A DNA stretch of 64,000 nucleotides, taken from positions 4,898,001 to 4,962,000 of the forward strand of contig OZ059895.1 of NCBI GenBank assembly GCA_964057225.1, read 5' to 3'. A program made the translations under genes and the position numbers. Below the pieces are notes generated by a model that was not told the DNA's origin, did no database searches, and saw only the letters and a list, made by a program, of their open reading frames with translations. Each line of letters starts with the position of its first letter. The first letter of the stretch is position 1. Positions 1 through 10,706 of this stretch are shown piece after piece. This DNA comes from Auanema rhodensis. Its lineage: Eukaryota > Nematoda > Chromadorea > Rhabditida > Rhabditidae.

Positions 1-761
1 GGCATTTTTATCACTCTGCCTGTTGTTAATGAGTTCTCAGACACAGGGGTTGTGTGTACTGAGCGGCTGGGTCGGTTTGGTGTTTTTGAACTTCCTGTTG
101 TTGTATTTGGTAAAATTGGGGTTGAAGTTTGGTTATCAGTAATAGCAAGATGTGTATGTTCGGGTGGTTGTATGGGAGATAAATTAATGTTTGGAACCGA
201 CGAGTATCTGTTCGTGTGGCTGGTGTTCAAGTTTCGATCTTTTGGTGAACGATTGAAGAGATCAGAAACTATGTTTTTAAAAGTTTGTAAACCGCCTGCA
301 CTAGTAGTGGCTACTGAAGGTGAAACTGTTGGTTCAGGGATCGACAGAGAGAGAGATGCGTCCGATTTGCTTGAGTTTTTATTTTTATTTTTCTTATTTT
401 TATTTGAATTAGAGGAGCGTACCTTTTTAGCAGTAACTGGTGTTTGTTCTTCCACTATGATGGATGTTTCTTCTCCTCCTGGTGGTACGTAATCCTCGTC
501 GCTTAATCGTTCAGTAGGTGAATAAGTGCCTGCACGAGGAGTAAAGAATTTGTCGGTTTTGTGCTCGGCTTTCTGCTCGTCTTCGATTATAGCGATGCTT
601 TGTGCGCGAGCTCGGCTACGGGTGAGTGGAGCTGAGTCTCGCAGATCAAAATCAGTTCGTGTACTGAGAGGTACAGCTGATCGGAATCGCTTATCCACTT
701 TGGTAGCGCTCTTGGTTTGGAAAAACCTTGAGTGTTTAGTAACGTGGGGGATTTTGAGACG
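1..761 (-). CDS. ATG-less open frame, partial, possible retrotransposon gag or host exon
   Basis: The minus strand is open for 253 codons from the codon after a TAA at 764-762 to the window edge. No ATG occurs until the last complete codon, so the start is either upstream in another exon or lost. The encoded peptide is polar and low in complexity: an Arg/Ser/Ala segment near the start, an acidic stretch, a run of alternating Asn/Lys and Ser, then a Ser/Thr/Pro/Asn-rich tail. Such composition fits a disordered N-terminal part of a retrotransposon Gag or a nuclear protein, but I recognise no domain. Local GC is higher than in the DNA to the right, which also suggests coding. A splice acceptor-like pyrimidine-rich stretch ending in AG lies close to the start of the frame. 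I cannot decide between host exon and degraded element. Confidence 0.45.
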
Positions 762-2302
762 TTAATGAGTGTTATGGATAAGGAGTTTTGGAAAAGGGGT
801 GAGAAAGCTGTGAGTAACTGGTTTGTATAGTCGGCGTTAAGGAATGAATCTAAGTTGTGGCCTTTAACAGAGATCCGCCTACTACCGTATGAAAATTTGG
901 ACTTTGTTCGCTCTCCAATTTAATATTCTTAAATGTATATAATTCAACCAGTTTGTATATGTTCAAAAATGTTCAGTGCTCACTTGATTGATGCCTGAGC
1001 AATCTCATTAGTCCTTATTCCCATTTTTTTTTTCTTTTTCTGACAATTCTGATCTTCTTGGACTCACGAGTGATCGAAAATGCCACGAAAATGGACTTTG
1101 GTAAATGTTCAAAGGATTTTAGCGGTTTTCATAATGTACATCCGTAATAGCATTACTCTTTTAAGGAAGCAATTTGGAAAACGAATGAGTACCGTAGTCC
1201 CATCATGATCAGAAATCTAGTTTTAAAATTATGGTTAGGAATAGATGACTAAAGATTACAATAACTATATTTAAAGAATTATGGTGTTTAGGAATGAGTC
1301 TTATGCTTCAAAACAACAATAACGGTATGAGGAAGGTGACATATAGTAAGGGGAGAAAATCCAAACTGATATGCTTAAGCCAACACGACCTGATAGACAA
1401 TCACTAATAATAATTCAGTTCGTAAAATTGTACAGGATTTTTCGGACTATAGCGATCTTAAAATTCACTTTTCATAATATTCCTCCCATTTAGGTAAGGT
1501 TTCCCGTGTAAATTCAATGCGTTATCAAAATATTTTTGGATGTTAATGGCAAAAAGTTGTCTGAACAGAAATGTAACGCAAAATAAAATAGTCCTGATCG
1601 CAAAATATGAAATAATCTCAATTTGGTGCGCAAAATTGTTTCATCCACAAAAATAAAGAAATAACCGTGGCTATTCTTTCCTCGAAGCCAAAATCAATCC
1701 TTAAAAGGAGAAAGTGTGGGCATAAATCTCAATAAAAATTATCCTTGGGTGAATTTGTTCACTAATTCATCCTAGGGTCCTCAAAAATGCTTCGAGTTCG
1801 GGTAACAGAGTATTCGATGTTAACAGCAAGGTTATAAAAATTGTTGGGTTCAGACAGACAGAAAATTGTGAACAAACGGGAAAATATAACTTCAGTTTCA
1901 AAAAATATAAAATATCCATCTCCAAAAGGAGTGGTCCTTGCATCTGTTCCCTTTTAAACGTTGTTGGCCCCACCGTATTGTGTTAAGACATGGAGTAGAT
2001 GGTGTAGAGATATAAGAGAATTCAGATTCAATGAAATGTAGTAAAAATAACGAAATATAAGAGAAAATAGTCAAGAAATCAAGATAAAAATGTTCGAGGT
2101 GGAACCTCCACGTTCCGTTATGCTCTCACGTCGATCCTATAGACCAATAAAGCCTACAAGATGAGTGTGATAGTATTCCAGATGTAGCGGTAGATAAAGA
2201 GCATAATGGATAAACATAAGACTCGAGAAAGAAAGGTTTATTATGTCTACATGATTACAATAAGTTATATAAGTCTACATAAAGATATAAAGTGAAAGAG
2301 AG
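762..2302. other. unassigned non-satellite DNA
   Basis: About 1.5 kb, AT-rich, with no convincing reading frame on either strand. It contains no copy of the 351 bp satellite. On the minus strand, a poly(A) signal AATAAA at 2242-2237 follows the stop of the chimeric frame at 2303. The stretch could contain a retrotransposon LTR or leader upstream of the open frame at 1-761, but I find no terminal repeat pair or primer-binding site that I can defend. Confidence 0.4.
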
Positions 2303-2995
2303 CTAAGAAAGGAAGACCAACCATCCATAGTCATTCCATAAGGCGAAGCTGAAGTCTGTGTTCCATATGAAGGGCGTGTCGTCCTCTCTCAGCCTCATGT
2401 CGTCTGATGCTAACCCGCCTGCTACGTATTGATTTCCGAATGGAACGTTGTTATCGATCTTCGCAAGTTTCCTGATGATCCGTAGGCCGGCGAGCGCATT
2501 GAGCGTGTTCTCGTAAGAGGCCCTGATGTCAGCCTCGCTGATCTTCACTGATGGCTTGACTGAGCTGTCCACGTGGGTGGTGTATTTCTCATCCAGGCAT
2601 GGTAGACGGGCGAATGGAGAATCGAGTATTGGGAGCTCAGATAAGATGTCGGCTCTTTCAGTGTGCGTCATGGAGCAACCGGAGGCAAGACGCTCGAAGT
2701 CGGCAAGTTCGGAACCGGAGAGGCGGACTACAGGCCTGGTTCTAGGTCCTTGAGATTCTGGTGGCATGGGCACGAAGTCGTCCTCGTCCGAGGAGTCATG
2801 TCGAACTTGATCGAGTTCTTCATGGGAGTTTACCGAGTGATCGCCTTGGGTTGAGTCCGTAGGTGTGAGACGGCCATCGCGTCGTGAAGATTCCAAAGAG
2901 CCGTCTGATGAGATCGAGACGGATGAGCGGCCTCTTTTCGGGGCAGGCTCATGATCAGGGGCTTGTCCCTTCTTGGTAGTGCGAGCAGGGGCCAT
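2303..2995 (-). pseudogene. chimeric frame: N-terminal DIRS Gag fused to unrelated tail
   Basis: From the ATG at 2995 the frame encodes about 180 residues identical to the Gag of the complete element at 51892-52905. It then continues in frame for about 49 residues of unrelated sequence before a stop at 2303. The shared part is basic at the N terminus, then Ser/Asp/Glu-rich, then an alpha-helical segment, as in DIRS Gag. The tail is rich in aromatic and acidic residues and is not recognised. At the breakpoint the complete copy has a GT dinucleotide, so a splicing origin for the fusion is possible but weak. A poly(A) signal lies about 60 bases beyond the stop. It is probably a truncated gag with chance read-through rather than a functional gene. 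Confidence 0.6.
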
Positions 2996-3185
2996 AGCGA
3001 CCAACCGTGAGGCTCGAAACAAAAATATGAAGTGTTTTACTGATAGAATTGACTTGAGAACCCGGTTCCCGCCAATACTTAAAGCCCGCCTTTCCCACGG
3101 TCTTATTACCCTATTCAAAAAAAATTTTTTTTTTGTAACGTGAGGTCAATGTAAACAATATAGCTAACAGTCGAATAAATATAAT
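2448..3185 (-). mobile_element. truncated DIRS-like element, right-end fragment (copy 1)
   Basis: This 738 bp segment matches 52358-53095 of the complete DIRS-like element with a constant offset of 49,910 and no indel. It holds the terminal inverted repeat, the leader and the first half of gag. Its outer end meets the satellite at exactly the same monomer base as the complete copy. The inner end stops abruptly at 2448, where unrelated sequence begins. Both the terminal repeat and the first satellite monomer beside it share variants with the other copy, for instance a G in the T run about 70 bases into the monomer. Confidence 0.9.
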
Positions 3186-6100
3186 GATGCATTAGTGTAT
3201 GTTGAGTTTCCATGTACACTCAACATTGCTTCCAAAAACATTTTGACAAAAATGTTTTCGAAAAATTTCAAAATAATTTAGCAAAAAGTAGATGTTTTTA
3301 GATTTCTTTTTTCAAGGCAAAGACGATGGACAATGTTATTCAACGAAAAAATTAATTCTTCAGGGTGAAAATCGAGGATATAAGTGTGAACTTATATCAG
3401 TTGATATCTCGGTGCATTTTCAAGCTAGCGCAAATCTGATAACACAGATCGACGCAGCTTAAAAATCCGCATCGAATGCACTATACTACATTGAGAAACG
3501 CTTAATACAAAACTTGGTTATGATCGTTTGAAAAATGATGCATTAGTGTATGTTGAGTTTCCATGTACACTCAACATTGCTTCCAAAAACATTTTGACAA
3601 AAATTTTTTCGAAAAATTTCAAAATAATTTAGCAAAAAGTAGATGTTTTTAGATTCTTTTTTTCAAGGCAAAGACGATGGACAATGTTATTCAACGAAAA
3701 AAATAATTCTTCAGGGTGAAAATCGAGGTTATAAGTGTGAACTTATATCAGTTGATATCTCGGTGCATTTTCAAGCTAGCGCAAATCTGATAACACAGAT
3801 CGACGCAGCTTAAAAATCCGCATCGAATGCACTATACTTCTTTGAGAAACGCTTAATACAAAAATTAGTTATGATCGTTTGAAAAATGATGCATTAGTGT
3901 ATGTTGAGTTTCCATGTACACTCAACATTGCTTCCAAAAACATTTTGACAAAAATTTTTTCGAAAAATTTAAAAATAATTTAGCAAAAAGTAGATGTTTT
4001 TAGATTCTTTTTTTCAAGACAAAGACGATGGACAATGTTATTCAACGAAAAAATTAATTCTTCAGGGTGAAAATCGAGGTTATAAGTGTGAACTTATATC
4101 AGTTGATATCTCGGTGCATTTTCAAGCTAGCGCAAATCTGATAACACAGATCGACGCAGCTTAAAAATCCGCATCGAATGCACTATACTTCATTGAGAAA
4201 CGCTTAATACAAAAATTAGTTATGATCGTTTGAAAAATGATGCATTAGTGTATGTTGAGTTTCCATGTACACTCAACATTGCTTCCAAAAACATTTTGAC
4301 AAAAATTTTTTCGAAAAATTTCAAAATAATTTAGCAAAAAGTAGATGTTTTTAGATTCCTTTTCTCAAGGCAAAGACGATGGACAATGTTATTCAACGAA
4401 AAAATTAATTCTTCAGGGTGAAAATCGAGGATATAAGTGTGAACTTATATCAGTTGATATCTCGGTGCATTTTCAAGCTAGCGCAAATCTGATAACACAG
4501 ATCGACGCAGCTTAAAAATCCGCATCGAATGCACTATACTACATTGAGAAACGCTTAATACAAAAATTAGTTATGATCGTTTGAAAAATGATGCATTAGT
4601 GTATGTTGAGTTTCCATGTACACTCAACATTGCTTCCAAAAACATTTTGACAAAAATTTTTTCGAAAAATTTCAAAATAATTTAGCAAAAAGTAGATGTT
4701 TTTAGATTCCTTTTCTCAAGGCAAAGACGATGGACAATGTTATTCAACGAAAAAATTAATTCTTCAGGGTGAAAATCGAGGATATAAGTGTGAACTTATA
4801 TCAGTTGATATCTCGGTGCATTTTTAAGCTAGCGCAAATCTGATAACACAGATCGACGCAGCTTAAAAATCCGCATCGAATGCACTATACTACATTGAAA
4901 AACGCTTAATACAAAAATTAGTTATGATCGTTTGAAAAATGATGCATTAGTGTATGTTGAGTTTCCATGTACACTCAACATTGCTTCCAAAAACATTTTG
5001 ACAAAAATTTTTTCGAAAAATTTCAAAATAATTTAGCAAAAAGTAGATGTTTTTAGATTCTTTTTTTCAAGGCAAAGACGATGGACAATGTTATTCAACG
5101 AAAAAATTAATTCTTCAGGGTGAAAATCGAGGATATAAGTGTGAACATATATCAGTTGATATCTCGGTGCATTTTCAAGCTAGCGCAAATCTGATAACAC
5201 AGATCGACGCAGCTTAAAAATCCGCATCGAATGCACTATACTTCATTGAGAAACGCTTAATACAAAAATTAGTTATGATCGTTTGAAAAATGATGCATTA
5301 GTGTATGTTGAGTTTCCATGTACACTCAACATTGCTTCCAAAAACATTTTGACAAAAATTTTTTCGAAAAATTTCAAAATAATTTAGCAAAAAGTAGATG
5401 TTTTTAGATTCTTTTTTTCAAGGCAAAGACGATGGACAATGTTATTCAACGAAAAAATTAATTCTTCAGGGTGAAAATCGAGGATATAAGTGTGAACTTA
5501 TATCAGTTGATATCTCGGTGCATTTTTAAGCTAGCGCAAATCTGATAACACAGATCGACGCAGCTTAAAAATCCGCATCGAATGCACTATACTACATTGA
5601 GAAACGCTCAATACAAAAATTAGTTATGATCGTTTGAAAAATGATGCATTAGTGTATGTTGAGTTTCCATGTACACTCAACATTGCTTCCAAAAACATTT
5701 TGACAAAAATTTTTTCGAAAAATTTCAAAATAATTTAGCAAAAAGTAGATGTTTTTAGATTCCTTTTCTCAAGGCAAAGACGATGGACAATGTTATTCAA
5801 CGAAAAAATTAATTCTTCAGGGTGAAAATCGAGGATATAAGTGTGAACTTATATCAGTTGATATCTCGGTGCATTTTCAAGCTAGCGCAAATCTGATAAC
5901 ACAGATCGACTCAGCTTAAAAATCCGCATTTAATGCACTATACTACATTGAAAAACGCTTAATACAAAAATTAGTTATGATCGTTCGAAAAATGATGCAT
6001 TAGTGTATGTTGAGTTTCCATGTACACTCAACATTGCTTCCAAAAACATTTTGACAAAAATTTTTTCGAAAAATTTCAAAATAATTTAGCAAAAAGTAGA

Positions 6101-7976
6101 TGTTTTTAGATTCTTTTTTTCAAGGCAAAGACGATGGACAATGTTATTCAACGAAAAAATTAATTCTTCAGGGTGAAAATCGAGGATATAAGTGTGAACT
6201 TATATCAGTTGATATCTCGGTGCATTTTTAAGCTAGCGCAAATCTGATAACACAGATCGACGCAGCTTAAAAATCCGCATCGAATGCACTATACTACATT
6301 GAAAAACGCTTAATACAAAAATTAGTTATGATCGTTTGAAAAATGATGCATTAGTGTATGTTGAGTTTCCATGTACACTCAACATTGCTTCCAAAAACAT
6401 TTTGACAAAAATTTTTTCGAAAAATTTCAAAATAATTTAGCAAAAAGTAGATGTTTTTAGATTCTTTTTTTCAAGGCAAAGACGATGGACAATGTTATTC
6501 AACGAAAAAATTAATTCTTCAGGGTGAAAATCGAGGATATAAGTGTGAACATATATCAGTTGATATCTCGGTGCATTTTCAAGCTAGCGCAAATCTGATA
6601 ACACAGATCGACGCAGCTTAAAAATCCGCATCGAATGCACTATACTTCATTGAGAAACGCTTAATACAAAAATTAGTTATGATCGTTTGAAAAATGATGC
6701 ATTAGTGTATGTTGAGTTTCCATGTACACTCAACATTGCTTCCAAAAACATTTTGACAAAAATTTTTTCGAAAAATTTCAAAATAATTTAGCAAAAAGTA
6801 GATGTTTTTAGATTCTTTTTTTCAAGGCAAAGACGATGGACAATGTTATTCAACGAAAAAATTAATTCTTCAGGGTGAAAATCGAGGATATAAGTGTGAA
6901 CTTATATCAGTTGATATCTCGGTGCATTTTTAAGCTAGCGCAAATCTGATAACACAGATCGACGCAGCTTAAAAATCCGCATCGAATGCACTATACTACA
7001 TTGAGAAACGCTCAATACAAAAATTAGTTATGATCGTTTGAAAAATGATGCATTAGTGTATGTTGAGTTTCCATGTACACTCAACATTGCTTCCAAAAAC
7101 ATTTTGACAAAAATTTTTTCGAAAAATTTCGGAATAATTTAGCAAAAAGTAGATGTTTTTAGATTCTTTTTTTCAAGGCAAAGACGATGGACAATGTTTT
7201 TCAACGAAAAAATTAATTCTTCAGGGTGAAAATCGAGGATATAAGTGTGAACTTATATCAGTTGATATCTCGGTGCATTTTCAAGCTAGCGCAAATCTGA
7301 TAACACAGATCGACGCAGCTTAAAAATCCGCATCGAATGCACTATACTTCATTGAGAAACGCTTAATACAAAAATTAGTTATGATCGTTTGAAAAATGAT
7401 GCATTAGTGTATGTTGAGTTTCCATGTACACTCAACATTGCTTCCAAAAACATTTTGACAAAAATTTTTTCGAAAAATTTCAAAATAATTTAGCAAAAAG
7501 TAGATGTTTTTAGATTCTTTTTTTCAAGGCAAAGACGATGGACAATGTTATTCAACGAAAAAATTAATTCTTCAGGGTGAAAATCGAGGATATAAGTGTG
7601 AACTTATATCAGTTGATATCTCGGTGCATTTTCAAGCTAGCGCAAATCTGATAACACAGATCGACGCAGCTTAAAAATCCGCATCGAATGCACTATACTT
7701 CATTGAGAAACGCTTAATACAAAAATTAGTTATGATCGTTTGAAAAATGATGCATTAGTGTATGTTGAGTTTCCATGTACACTCAACATTGCTTCCAAAA
7801 ACATTTTGACAAAAATTTTTTCGAAAAATTTCAAAATAATTTAGCAAAAAGTAGATGTTTTTAGATTCCTTTTTTCAAGGCAAAGACGATGGACAATGTT
7901 ATTCAACGAAAAAATTAATTCTTCAGGGTGAAAATCGAGGATATAAGTGTGAACTTATATCAGTTGATATCTCGGT
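3186..7976 (+). repeat. 351 bp satellite array, first block
   Basis: Tandem monomers start at the phrase gatgcattagtgtatgttga. Starts at 3186, 3537, 3888, 4239 and 4590 are exactly 351 bases apart, and 3186 to 7749 is exactly 13 periods. Monomers differ by scattered substitutions, not indels. Each monomer has a 9 bp inverted repeat (ATGTTGAGT and ACTCAACAT, spacer 10) near its start and is about 65-70 percent AT. The block is cut by the Polinton at monomer position about 229. The short frames seen in it are not coding. Confidence 0.98.
7971..7976. repeat. 6 bp target site duplication, left (CTCGGT)
   Basis: CTCGGT precedes the left terminal repeat and recurs at 24924-24929 directly after the right terminal repeat. 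In unbroken monomers the motif occurs once at this place. Six-base duplications are the Polinton hallmark. Confidence 0.97.
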
Positions 7977-8017
7977 AGTAGAGAGCCATGCCGAATTTAC
8001 TAACCACGCCCCCAAAC

Positions 8018-8131
8018 AGTTGCTAAAAACATACTTTTGAGGGCGTCAGCTGCTAAAAACATACTTTTGGGGGCGTCAGCTGTCAAAATCATATTTTCGG
8101 CGTCAGCTGTCAAAAATATACTTTTTCTCCC
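8018..8131 (+). repeat. subterminal tandem repeats in the Polinton end
   Basis: Four imperfect units of about 24-33 bases, each with a CAGCTG core next to GGCGTC and an AAAAnCATA-type stretch. They are mirrored at the right end (about 24769-24882). Repeated sites just inside transposon ends are often protein-binding sites; here binding by the integrase or the polymerase terminal complex is only an inference. A frame of 63 codons crosses them on one strand but only reflects the repetition. Confidence 0.7.
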
Positions 8132-8134
8132 GAG

Positions 8135-8152
8135 GCAGGCTCTCGAGCCTGC
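8135..8152. repeat. hairpin-forming inverted repeat in the Polinton TIR
   Basis: Arms GCAGGCTC and GAGCCTGC are perfectly complementary with a 2-base spacer. The same structure is at 24748-24765 in the right repeat. It is the only GC-rich palindrome in the AT-rich end region. Confidence 0.7.
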
Positions 8153-8876
8153 GCATGGATCAAAATGCATGATTTTTTTTTTTAAAATCATTTTTAAAAT
8201 TATTTTTTAATGTATTATTTTAAATGAACTTTTATTATTTATATATTTGTTAATTGTATTTGTAAATATTTTTAAACTTATTTCTTTAAAATGTATTTTT
8301 AATATTTATATATATTTTAAATTGTATTTGTAAATATTATTATTTAATTGTTTCTTTTTAAATATATTTTTAAAATTATTTCTTTTTAAATGTATTTTTA
8401 ATATTTATATATGTTTTAAATATTATTATTTAATTATTTCTTTTTATATGTATTTTTAATAATATTTCTTTTTAAATGTATTTTAACATTTATATATTTT
8501 TTAATTGTATCTGTAAAACTGAATAAATTATTTTTCATATATATTGTTTTTAATTATTTAAATATTTTTAAAAGGTAATCAATATGTTCACCGTACCTCT
8601 TATGGGTTAATCAATGGAACTCATATCGAAGGTTAATTCGATAAGAAGTAATAAATATTTAAACTAAATTTAATGAAACACATATCGAAGGTTAATTCGA
8701 TAAGATCGTTAAAACAGGTGCACTACACATGTACCACATGGCAAAAGTTGTGTTCATAAAAATATGATAAATAGCTGTACACCACATGTACCCATAACGC
8801 TAAAGAATACTTACTATGCCAAGGGGTCATGAGTATATACGAATATTTTCAAACTTTTTAGCATCAAAAATGTTAC

Positions 8877-9551
8877 TTTAAAGTAATTGTTGTTGTAGCC
8901 CTAATAGTTTATAAATGTTCTGATAGCTAATGTATTTCATAACTATGTTCAAGAATAGAATAAATGTTTCGTAATATATTTATTGAACAATAAATTTTCA
9001 TTTAAAATTAGAACATGTGTTAACATTTTGTAAGAGTTTCTTTTTTACAAAGTGTCTGGAAATGTTGTACTTGTAATCGGATGTGTACAAGTCTGTTTTT
9101 CGCAACAATCCTGCGTTTCCTCAGTAGGATCCAACATTTTGAATTAGTGTTTCCTAAACTATAAAAGTAAGAGTGTACCACAGCTGTTATAATAAGAATA
9201 TGAATACAATATTAAACGATCCTATTGTAATCTTCCACAATTTTGGATGACAGTTGTTATTGTATAGGGACTTGTCACAAATGAGTTGAATTATTGTTAA
9301 ATATTTGTATTTACGAAATCGAATGATGTAACAAGTAATTAATAAGCGGATAGTTTACAGGTTGTTAATCCGGCAACTGTTGGCGCAATCGGTGTATTTT
9401 AGCGCATTTGGCAGCTGTTTGCGCAACAAACTGCTAATTAATGTATAAATGCATATATTTGTTGTAATATATAACAAATAGAAAAGCCGCATACAGCAGT
9501 CAACTGTTTTGTGAAAGAGGCGGAGTGGGTATAGCTTTACAACAAAGTTTG
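8877..9551. other. Polinton non-coding region inside the left TIR
   Basis: AT-rich, no reading frame of note. It leads up to the TATA element of the first plus-strand gene. Confidence 0.5.
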
Positions 9552-9595
9552 TATAAAAGGTGGCAAAATTTTTTAGACCGAAATTTGCATTTCAG
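9552..9595 (+). promoter_or_regulatory. candidate core promoter (TATAAAAG plus TCAG initiator)
   Basis: TATAAAAG at 9552-9559 is followed about 35 bases later by TTTCAGC, a fair insect initiator. Transcription from here would make the 30 bp repeats 5' untranslated sequence and leave the ATG at 9815 as the first good start of the downstream gene. Spacing and sequence fit; no experimental evidence. Confidence 0.45.
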
Positions 9596-9712
9596 CTCCG
9601 CCAACAAGTCGACTCTACGATCCAGCTCTGTCAACAAGTCTACTCTCCGATCCAGCTCCGCCACCAAATCTTCTCGCCGATCCACCTCTGCCAACAAGCC
9701 GACGATCTGATC
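9592..9712 (+). repeat. four 30 bp tandem repeats
   Basis: Units start near 9593, 9623, 9653 and 9683, each of the form CAnCTCnGnCAnCAAnnC followed by a TC/GATC-rich tail. The period is a multiple of three, so plus and minus frames stay open across them. The minus frame would read as a heptad-like Leu/Asp/Glu repeat. Lying between the promoter and the first ATG, they are probably leader sequence. Confidence 0.75.
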
Positions 9713-9814
9713 CAACGTCAACAGACTGCTGCTAGGACTTTCCTCTACTCTACTTGGACCCTAGACGTAAAAGTTCGTTGTTGTTTAGGAAAAGCCTCCA
9801 ATTGGGCTACAAAC

Positions 9815-10647
9815 ATGAAGCGTTCCGCTCTTGTTGATGTAGAGAATATTGTACCTTCGACACCGGAACCGGATGTTCCACGACCACCCACACCAGGACC
9901 CAACTTTGCTGCCACATTCTTTGGTAAGGTTTTATTTTTGTTATCAATTATTTTTTGTTTAGACACACCAAAAAAGCAGGTACAAATCTCAAAGGATAGC
10001 TCTCCACAACAGCCTGTAGTTATGAGACCAATATGTCTCTGCAAAACTTGTAGGGATACATTGCAAGTCGTAGACGAGTACCACTGTTTCAGCCTCTGTG
10101 TCAAGTGTAGAGCGAGGAATGATGCCTTAGGGCTTTTAAAAGTTTTCCGTCATTATAAACCTGAAAATTCAACAATCAATGTGAGATTATAAAATTATTA
10201 ATTCTAATTATTATTTTTTTCTTTTACAGATGCGTTCTTATTCTAGCATGTCATCAAAACAATTGTTGAATAATATGGGTTACATTGCCATTTATACTGA
10301 TGAGTCAACTGTCAAGTCTTTTGGTTATAAGCAGAATGTGTTCTACTTTAAATTAAGTCAACAGGCGCTCAACTTGAATATGCTTATCCGTTTTGATCCA
10401 TCGTTTTGACTACAACAAGCACAAACTGTTTAATGGACAGTTGGTTGATTTTGTTATGTTATATTTAAATTTTCTTAGCCGTAACATTTTTTTTTCCAGC
10501 TCTTGAAGTTTGAAATTATCCATCAACAGCCGACTCTCAAACCAACTGGTAAGCATTGAAAATTTAAATATTAATCAGTTTATAATTATAGGTTATATCA
10601 TTGTCTTGGCTTTTATGTTTTGCTGGTTTTTTATTGTTACAATATGA
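9815..10647 (+). CDS. multi-exon small protein with Cys/His cluster; possible transmembrane tail, frame interrupted
   Basis: From ATG 9815 I see exons 9815-9923, 9963-10180 and 10230-10409, with introns of 39 and 49 nt; spliced this is a 168-residue protein ending at a TGA. The first intron is a multiple of three, so retaining it keeps the frame and adds a 13-residue hydrophobic insert. Residues are Pro-rich first, then a compact zinc-type cluster (C-x-C-x2-C, then H-C-x5-C-x2-C). Beyond the TGA another frame continues into a well-formed last part: acceptor before 10500, exon 10500-10548, a 43 nt intron, and exon 10592-10647, which ends in about 18 strongly hydrophobic residues, a membrane anchor. 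The frame change lies near 10400-10409. Either the gene is broken, or alternative splicing gives soluble and anchored forms. No family recognised; position corresponds to accessory genes of other Polintons. Confidence 0.5.
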
Positions 10648-10658
10648 ACGATTGATCA

Positions 10659-10673
10659 AATAAATCATTTATT
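10659..10673. terminator. overlapping poly(A) signals between convergent genes
   Basis: AATAAA at 10659-10664 serves the plus-strand gene. TTTATT at 10668-10673 reads as AATAAA on the minus strand, 34 bases after the integrase stop. One short segment ends both transcripts. Confidence 0.6.
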
Positions 10674-10706
10674 ATTAATACAATTGTTTACAACAACAGT
10701 GAAAAA

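Larger units (their letters stand above)
7977..8876 (+). repeat. left terminal inverted repeat of the Polinton
   Basis: About 900 bp. It is the reverse complement of the right end from 24923 inward. The outer 400 or so bases are nearly perfect (position x pairs with 32900 minus x); deeper in, the two sides differ by insertions and deletions in an AT-rich stretch (8180-8575) and by different copy numbers of a short module. The inner limit, near the phrase catcaaaaatgttac, is approximate. Confidence 0.85.

Noticed and set aside
52-765. plus-strand frames at 52-492 and 526-765
   Set aside because: Weak composition (Phe/Leu/Val/Cys-rich); the minus strand holds a longer uninterrupted frame over the same bases.
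3186-7976. CRISPR-like regular repeats
   Set aside because: Whole 351 bp units repeat with no unique spacers; this is a eukaryotic satellite.
7855-8040. 61-codon frame across the satellite/Polinton border
   Set aside because: It crosses the insertion junction and is made of satellite and TIR sequence; no coding features.
8000-8191. 63-codon frame in the left TIR, and its twin at 24709-24900
   Set aside because: Same sequence in both inverted repeats; the repeated LTADA-like residues come from the subterminal DNA repeats.
9500-9721. minus-strand coiled-coil-like frame over the 30 bp repeats
   Set aside because: The heptad pattern follows from the 30-base period; it lies antisense to the promoter and leader of the first gene.
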